The notes under the pieces are model-generated. The model saw only the letters and a program-made list of their open reading frames with translations. It made no database searches and was not told the origin of the DNA. From positions 1,736,001 to 1,800,000 of the forward strand of contig JAUKTV010000005.1 in NCBI GenBank assembly GCA_030549205.1: a stretch of 64,000 nucleotides of DNA. Direction: 5' to 3'. A program made the translations under genes and the position numbers. Each line of letters starts with the position of its first letter. The first letter of the stretch is position 1. This document shows, piece by piece, positions 57,247-64,000 of this stretch. This DNA is from Apiosordaria backusii (Eukaryota; Ascomycota; Sordariomycetes; Sordariales; Lasiosphaeriaceae).

Positions 57247-58466
57247 CTTGAGAAACTCGGGTATCGAGAAGAGCGTGGGGGGTTATGTCGTCGAGAAAAA
57301 GATGTTTCGAGCACCCAAAGAAAGTTTAGAGAGTTTTGGCGAGCAAGGAGCCACAAAGTTGAGAATGTGGAGGGCGAACCGATCGATAGAGTTGGGAAGA
57401 TATTTCTCTTCTGCGGCAGACTTTGGCAGGGCGTTGCGACGGGCAAATCTAGTAGAGGCGAAACACAAGCGACGAAGGAAAAAGGAGCGAAAAAAAGTCG
57501 TAACAGGTCGTCAGAAAAAATCGTTAAGGAATCGTGAGATTAGGAGGGCAGGATGGTCGTGTCCCGCAATGGGCCAAATTTTGCGGTGGACTGGGAAAGA
57601 TCAATGTCAGTCCTGCGACAAACCCTCCTTGCGGGCGTCTGCACGCTGGTGGGCGGGGTGTCCGGTGCCAAGAGGCGGACGTACCCCTCGTTGATCTGGG
57701 CGTCCAAGCCAGGGGCTGTCATTCCCCCACTGCCAGATCGATGGTGCAAGAGCAACACAAGAGTTTGTGTAATCTACCTGGTAGGAAAGAACTGCTGGTT
57801 TTGTTTTTGCTTGATTGATGCTGGTAGGTTGAAGCTGAGGTCGCAAACACTATCTGCCCTGATGATCTACTGGGCTTCCACAGCATCAGAACCCATTCAT
57901 CTTCCTACCTTCTTCACTTAATTACTTATCCAGCTACCAAGTGCCAGACAGTTGAGACGAACAGTGGGCTCAAAAGATGCAAGAGCCAGCATATAGAGCT
58001 CATCTACATCACCACAATAGTTTATATATTACCAAATTATGAGACGAAAGAAAGAACAGGGTTCTATGTCCTTTACTGGCCACCTCATGTGGTTGAAGCC
58101 TGACAGGATGGAGCTCCATGAGGCCCGTGCTGAGAGCTTCCCCTGGGACCCATCGCTCCGTCCAATGCCCACGCCGTGCCTGTGGGCTGCTGGTCAGCCC
58201 CTCCAGGAGCAACAAGCTCATTGACTTTGATCTTCCAATCTTTTCCATTCCACTATTTACCGTTTGCCTGACAAATCGGTAGCACCATTACTCGGCTTCC
58301 AGGCAATATTTTCTGTCCACCGTCTCGAATCACCGCCGACATTGCATAGACAACCGGCCTTGCGACGACCACCTGCTGCCGTCATTGCTCCACCACCAGC
58401 GCTGTCGATTACACCCGTCACTACAATACCCCGCCCAAGCTCCCGGAGAGCCCAACCGAGATCGCG
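57247..58466. other. Divergent intergenic region between two WD40 genes
   Basis: 1.22 kb between the starts of the STRAP homologue (minus) and Doa1 (plus). Both promoters should be here. Overlapping frames at 57175-57921 have no motifs. Confidence 0.55.
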
Positions 58467-61003
58467 ATGCCGGACTTCAAGCTCTCGGCCCAACTGAAGG
58501 AGCACGAAGCCGATGTAAGTTGTGTTTGGGTCTTTGGGGGATATATGGAGCTAACGGAGAGTTTGCAGGTTCGCGCCGTTGCTTTCCCATCAGCGAATCT
58601 CGTCGTTTCAACCTCCCGCGATCGAACGGTCCGCCTCTGGCGCAAGACAGCTCTGCAGCCCCCGACATTCGACGAGACCATTGGAAGTCAGGGACATGGG
58701 TACATCAACTCTGTTGCCTTTCTGCCACCATCTTCGGAGTGGCCAGAGGGCCTTGTTATCTCAGCCGGTTACGAGGCTATCATCGAGGTCAAACGCCCAA
58801 GTTTAACATCCAGCGACAATGCCGATCGCCTGCTCGTGGGGCATGGCCACAATGTCTGCACACTTGATGTGTCTCCGGCGGGGAAATATCTTGTTTCTGG
58901 AGGATGGGATGGAAAGGCCATTATCTGGAGTACGGACAAGTGGGAGCAGACCGCACAGCTTGCCCATGATGGCGAAGTCAAAACCATCTGGACAGTCTTG
59001 GCGTTCGATGAGAATACCGTCATAACTGGCAGTGCCGATGCGCACATCCGCATCTATGACCTACGCAAGGTCAACCACGCCAACGAGGTGGAGCCGAGAC
59101 GCACTCTCACCACCAACTCTGTTGTACGCGCCTTGTGCAAACTTCCAGGTGGCCTGAAGAAGCACCCAAGCGGTGCTGACTTTGCGAGTGCGGACAATGA
59201 TGGCATCATCAGGTTGTGGAAACTTGATGGTACAGAGGTGGGCGAACTACGAGGGCATGACAGTTTCATCTACTCTCTTGCCTCTCTCCCCAACGGAGAG
59301 ATTGTCAGCGGTGGTGAGGACCGAACTGTCCGGATATGGAGGGGGTCGGAGTGTATTCAGACCATAACACACCCTGCGATCTCGGTATGGACCGTTGCTG
59401 TCTGCCCTGAGAATGGGGATATCGTATCTGGTGCGAGCGACCATACTGTCCGTGTTTTCACACGCAACCTCGACCGGGCAGCGGACGCCGAAGCCTTGGC
59501 CCAGTTCGAGGAAGCCGTTCGTTCATCGGCGATACCCCAGCAACAGCTTGGTCCTTCAATCAACAAGGAACAGCTGGATCCTCATACATGGCTTCAAACG
59601 AACTCTGGACAGAAGGATGGTCAGGTGAAAACAGTTCTGGAAGAAAATGGTACCATTGGGGCCTACCAGTGGTCAAGGGGTAAGTTGCTTGTTGTGGTAT
59701 GGTAAATGCGAGTTGCAGAAGCTAACATTTTGTAGGCGAGCAGCGTTGGGTACATGTCGGCACAGTCGTCGACTCGACAGGGAGTACCGGGCGCAAGGTT
59801 CCATACAATGGTCAAGAATACGACTATGTCTTTGATGTGGACATTGAGGAGGGGAAACCACCACTCAAGCTCCCCTACAACCTGTCCCAAAACCCCTACG
59901 AGGCGGCAACCAAGTTCCTGGGTGACAACGAGCTTCCCATATCATATCTCGACCAAGTGGCCCAGTTCATTACCACAAATACCAAAGGTGCGACAATTGG
60001 CCAGACTTCGGGGTTGTCTGATCCATATGGAACAGAGGCCCAATCCACAGCCGATCAATCATCACAGTCCTCGACCAAATTCCTTCCTCACACCGACTAC
60101 CTCGCTCTAGCTCAGGCCAAGTCCGAGCCTGTGTTGAAAAAGCTCAAGAGTCTCAACGAGAAGCATCTGCTGGCTGGCAATAAGCACATCGCTATGAATC
60201 CTAATGGCCTCAGTGTTGTTGAGCAGGTTCTCCAGGCCACCATGGGTGTATCAGCCGCTGGCCAGAAAGGAAAGACGCCACCAGCACTCAACGAAGCCGC
60301 GCAGACGGTCTATAGCATTGCCACTCAGTGGCCATACGGTGACCGACTTCCTGCTCTCGACGCACTTCGGTGCTTGGTGACCTGGCCAGGTGTCGCTACT
60401 GTAGCCGATCCCAGCGCCGGAGATGCAGCCAACACTGCGCTCAGAAGTGCCCTGGATGTTCAGTCACCAATCCAAAGCGATATCCCTCTAACCCAGTTGG
60501 CCCAAGGGATAGATGTGTCAGGTATCAATCCCAACAATGTCATGATGGCGCTTCGGACAATCACAAACTTGTTTGCCACAATTGAAGGTAGACAGCTGGT
60601 AATATCAGACGCCACCAACATTACCACCGTCCTCGGCCGGATCGCGGGTCTAGGGGAAGGCGTAAACCCAATCGGCGCCGAGAACAACAACGTCCAAATT
60701 GCGTTGACATCAGCCATCTTTAACTTTGCCTGCCTAGGTTTCAACGAGCGGAGCACCGTCAACTTTACCGTCGTGTCCAACATCTGCGAGATTGCCGCGG
60801 CGGTTATTAGCAGGCAGAGCGACCCTGAAGTTCTGTTCCGGGCGGTCATGACGCTTGGTATGGTTCTGGCTACTGGTGGTCAAGCTCACCAGGTAGCCAA
60901 GGCACTTGAGGTTGGGGAGGCGATCGGTGAAGCGGCCAAGAAGTCGGGCGAAGCGAGGATTAAGTCGCTGGCTAAGGAGTGCTTCGCCTATCTGAAGCAA
61001 TGA
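58467..61003 (+). CDS. doa1: Doa1/Ufd3 (PLAA) ubiquitin-binding Cdc48 cofactor
   Basis: Exons are 58467-58514, 58569-59679 and 59736-61003 (808 aa); introns are GT-AG, 54 and 56 nt. Seven WD40 blades fill the first 300 residues or so (VRAVAFPSANLVVSTSRD, VCTLDVSPAGKYLVSGGWDG, SLASLPNGEIVSGGEDRTVRIW). A PFU ubiquitin-binding domain follows around residues 370-460 (GAYQWSR, then GEQRWVHVGTVVDSTG). The C-terminal PUL domain (armadillo-like, about 530-808) binds the Cdc48/p97 tail, with PYGDRLPALDALRCLVTWPGVA and NNVQIALTSAIFNFACL. The protein controls ubiquitin levels and ubiquitin-dependent sorting and degradation. All three domains are complete and the length is normal. Confidence 0.94.
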
Positions 61004-62471
61004 AGGGGGTTGGAAGTGTGAGGGTTGTATTGTATATATGAGGTTACCCAGCTACCTCTTTCACTTAGCTAGTACAGCAATGGCAAATGCAATAAAAAGA
61101 TGGAGAGGTTAAGTAGAGCAAGGAACAGAGAGAGCGTTACAGCAGCCACCCATTAGTTAGATCAACTCCTTCTCATCTTTTCTTTTGACAGGTCCATCTG
61201 GTGTTGTGTGTCTTTTGACTAAATTACATGGGCAGTCTATGCCCTCTGGCCATCATGCCACCCCTTCTCCCTAGGTTAAGAAAGCCCAGCCGGAGGGCCA
61301 TGCAAACTCGGGTTAAAAGTAGGAAAAGTAAGGGAAGCTAGGATCAACTATTGTCCAGGCCTGGATTAGAGGCGACGAAAGCTGAGGTCGAGGACAATAT
61401 TATGCAGCTTGGGTTAAAGGTCAGAAAAGCTTTGATCAAGTGACTTCTCTCCGTGGAAAGGGCTTTTTTACTTTTCAGCATCTTTCTGACCTCTTCCTGT
61501 CGCTAATGCAGGAGTAAAAAGCCTTCTGGTGTTTTTGTACTTGGAGTATTTGGGGTTCCCTGCAAGGTACTTAATCAGGCACACAAGTCACTCCGGGTCC
61601 TCCTGTCGTCGGTCGGATACCAGCAACGTGTAAGCTGTATATCGCTGGTTGACTGGCTGACTGGCTTTGATTGTGTTTTGGGCGTGGTGGGAGATGTGTA
61701 TCTGCTGGCGCCCGCCGCAACGGTGATGAGCGTGATGACGGGGAGGTGATTTGAGCCGCTCTCTTCCCGAACACGCCACACCACAGTGACCGAAACCCGG
61801 GCCAGGGTGCACCGAAAAGCTTGTTTCTGTCTTGGTCTGGCATTTGTCACCTGTCTCGTGCACTTTTGGGCGGCTGATGAAGCGGGGTGGGCTTCAGAGT
61901 TGAATCCAAATTTTGTGTGTTCTCCATATGATAACTTGGCAGGAAGTCTGGGCCATCTCCAAAGTCTCTGGAACCTGTCTGAAGGGTTTACTCAGGAGTA
62001 TTAGGACCACGTCTTGAGTTCGAGATTTTGAAGGTTGGTGAAACAAGATCGGTCATCAGATCAGAATGCCCTCGAAACAGTGCAGCTCGAAATTGATGTT
62101 CCTTGAATTCTTTCTTTTTTGTTATTGTCTTTTCTGACAATTCCATCCGCGATTCAAGCGTGATCCCAATTCTGACACTTCCTACCCCAGTGACAAAATC
62201 ACCCCCCTCCCAGCTCTCCGTGACAGAGAAAAAAAAAGTGGTGAGAAATATTAAACAACAAGAAAAGAAAAGACCAAAAAAACACAAGGCACGTTTTGTC
62301 TCTGAAAACGGCCGAATATAGTAGTACCCCCAAAATTTGTTTCCCTCACCCTTGAACGCCGCCCGTAATGCCAACAAATCCCTTCTTTTCCCCCGCTTCA
62401 TCAAAAATATACAATTGCCACCCTCCATGGCAGCCATCCCCAGTTTCCCCACCGCATCTCTTGTCAGAAGA
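61004..62471. other. Convergent intergenic region
   Basis: 1.47 kb between the stops of Doa1 (plus) and the X325 gene (minus). It holds two near copies of a GGGTTAAA...GAAAAG word (about 61310-61330 and 61412-61430) and a 10-bp inverted repeat AGGTCAGAAA (near 61419) with CTTTCTGACCT (near 61484). No gene is supported. Confidence 0.5.
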
Positions 62472-63344
62472 CTAAAGCAATGCCCACAAACCACCAAGTG
62501 CTAGTGGGACATAGCCAAGCCACGCAAGTGTAATGCCGCTGATGGTCAAAGATCGTGTCGCATCGCTCGTGAGGTTGACAGCGCCCTGGCCGGAAGCACG
62601 GAGGGTAAGAGTGTACACATCCGCGACGCCGATATCCGTGCTGTTGAAGCAGTTGGTGTCGTTGACCTCTGCCAATCTCGAATCGCCTGGCTCGACAAAG
62701 GTGATATCGACGCACTATCCAATTTTTGTTAGTGCTTTATCCGCCTGACTTTTGTAGTTCAAGAAGTACATACCGAGTAGAGAGCAGCACCATGTACAGC
62801 CAACTCAACAACCTGAATTGTCGCATTATCCCCAGCCTTCACCGTCGCGTTCACCGGCAGTGGTACTTGAGGAAGGCAGACAGTGCCGGGATACGGGTTC
62901 TTTGATGGGCCGAGAAGCTGGAAAGGAGGAACCATCGGGAAAGACATGTTGGGAGGACCGCCCTTAGGACCTCCTTCGGGGCCTTCTGTGCCGAAGCCCA
63001 TGTTGACGTAGACCATGGCTGTTGCGTGGCCTTGGAACCATCCGGGTTGGAAGGCAATGGCGCCGCCTTTTGTTGACCAGTAGGTTCGGTTTGTTGTTGC
63101 TTCCATGCCGCCGCCTGGAGTGAAATAGGTCAGTAACTGATGTCTTGGGTTGTGTAACGAGGGGAGGGGTAGTGAGAGAAAGAAAAGATGGGGAGAGCTT
63201 ACATGGATACATCCATTGCATGCCGTATGGGAAGGTTGAGTTTGTGATCAGATTGTTGCCTCTCCATCCTGGATATGTGATGACAATGTGGGCGGAGGCG
63301 ACGGCAGCTGTTGTCAAAGCCGTGAGAAATGTTGATGTGAGCAT
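62472..63344 (-). CDS. X325/BIM1-like GPI-anchored copper protein (LPMO-like)
   Basis: Exons on the minus strand are 63344-63203, 63114-62774 and 62714-62472 (241 aa); introns are GT-AG. The signal peptide MLTSTFLTALTTAAVASA is followed directly by His19, the first ligand of a copper histidine brace (HIVITYPGWRGNNL). Further family marks are MQWMYPCGGG, GWFQGHATAMVYVN with a second His, and CVDITF with a likely Asp ligand. The end (ITLAWLGYVPLALGGLWALL) is a GPI-attachment signal. X325 proteins look like LPMOs but do not cleave polysaccharide; the Cryptococcus member Bim1 helps copper uptake. The protein probably sits at the cell surface. The ATG at 63344 begins the signal peptide; the longer open frame upstream starts with TTG. 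Confidence 0.9.
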
Positions 63345-64000
63345 TTTGACGATGTGTGTCGCTAATTGCGAGATATGTGAAAGGGTGTCCAAGAAATTTG
63401 CGCGATCAGAGCCTCACGAGGGCTTTCCCTTCAATTCCGGCTCTCTTTTTCTCTTCCAGCAAAAACTCTCAGTCGAATGTCTCAATTCCTCCTTCTGGAT
63501 CACCAGTCCTTGTCGATCAGTATCTGTGTCACTGTCCCGGTGGTGATAGTCCCAGTGTCGTTCAACGCAACATATGTACTGAGGCCGAAAACTGTTTAAA
63601 TTGGTATAAGAAAGACAACTGCAGAACAAGTGAAGCAGGGAAAAGGCCAGAAGAACAGGTCGCGCTGGGCAGACGGGAGGGTAATATCTGTGGTGGTGGC
63701 CCATCGGCCCTGTGTATGCAGCCATTCCCCTCTCCTCTCCAGCCGCCCAATGGTCCCTGTCGCCCCCCAGGTCCAGTCACTTTCACACCCTTCCACCACC
63801 GTGACCCGACTTTGCCATGCCGAAGCACGAAGCACCAACGGGCACAGCAATCTGGGCGGCTTTTTGGCAGCAGCATGCACTTGAGCATCCCAACCACTCA
63901 GAGGGCACGAAAACGACTGAAGGGGTGCGAGCCGTGCATGCCGACCCTGCCGACCCCCTGTCACGATGGGAGTCTGCGGCCAATGGGGGGACAAACCTGG
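63345..64000. other. Right-edge intergenic region
   Basis: 656 bp upstream of the X325 gene to the window edge. It contains its promoter. Short minus-strand frames (63414-63994) show no motif. Confidence 0.5.

Overview
This window is nuclear DNA from a filamentous ascomycete (Pezizomycotina). Gene content and style fit a Sordariomycete, but the species cannot be fixed from sequence alone. The evidence is: short spliceosomal introns (about 50-75 nt, GT-AG with CTAAC-like branch sites, plus two GC-AG introns), mitochondrial presequences, GPI and secretory signals, a dispersed tRNA gene, and fungal families such as BtgC-type GH17, DUF7025 AAA ATPase, X325/BIM1-like copper protein, SAGA Spt8 and Doa1. 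I see no virus, CRISPR or bacterial operon. Most structures below were built by joining open frames across splice sites so that family-conserved residues stay in frame.

Layout. 0-3.6 kb: a biotin cluster, with bioDA (minus, cut by the left edge), bioF (plus) and bioB (minus). bioDA and bioF share a 264-bp promoter; bioF and bioB are tail to tail, 8 bp apart. 5.3-10.2 kb: an intronless nucleoside-hydrolase-like gene, then a mitochondrial acyl-CoA dehydrogenase head to head with a mitochondrial hydratase of the Htd2/MaoC type. 10.5-13.6 kb: a seven-exon CorA-like transporter. 14.4-16.6 kb: a GH13 alpha-glucosidase with a 24-nt exon and a GC-AG intron. 16.7-18.2 kb: an unrecognised four-exon gene. 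18.2-23.3 kb: a gene-poor stretch holding a tRNA-like/SINE-like structured element.

23.3-24.7 kb: a putative amidoligase. 25.6-27.8 kb: cell-wall glucanase BtgC. 29.8-30.4 kb: a small unknown gene, then tRNA-Gly(GCC). 31.7-34.6 kb: a conserved charged nuclear-looking protein and a secreted cysteine-containing protein. 35.8-38.3 kb: an RTA1-like membrane protein and a DUF1275 membrane protein. 39.2-43.0 kb: secreted bicupin oxalate decarboxylase and a DUF7025 AAA ATPase. 44.2-46.5 kb: a DUF1993 gene whose second exon is easily missed, and a SWIM/RING gene with two apparent one-base frame breaks. 48.4-52.3 kb: an NFX1-type SF1 helicase related to Hrr1/SAD-3. 52.9-61.0 kb: three WD40 genes (Spt8, a STRAP homologue, Doa1). 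62.5-63.3 kb: an X325/BIM1-like GPI protein.

Metabolically, the biotin genes and the dehydrogenase/hydratase pair both concern acyl chemistry in mitochondria and peroxisomes. The rest looks like ordinary mixed fungal gene order. I found no clearly new multi-gene system. The strongest leads are the structured tRNA-like element at 19.1-19.4 kb, the split-compartment biotin cluster, the lone amidoligase, and the diverged nucleoside-hydrolase-like protein.
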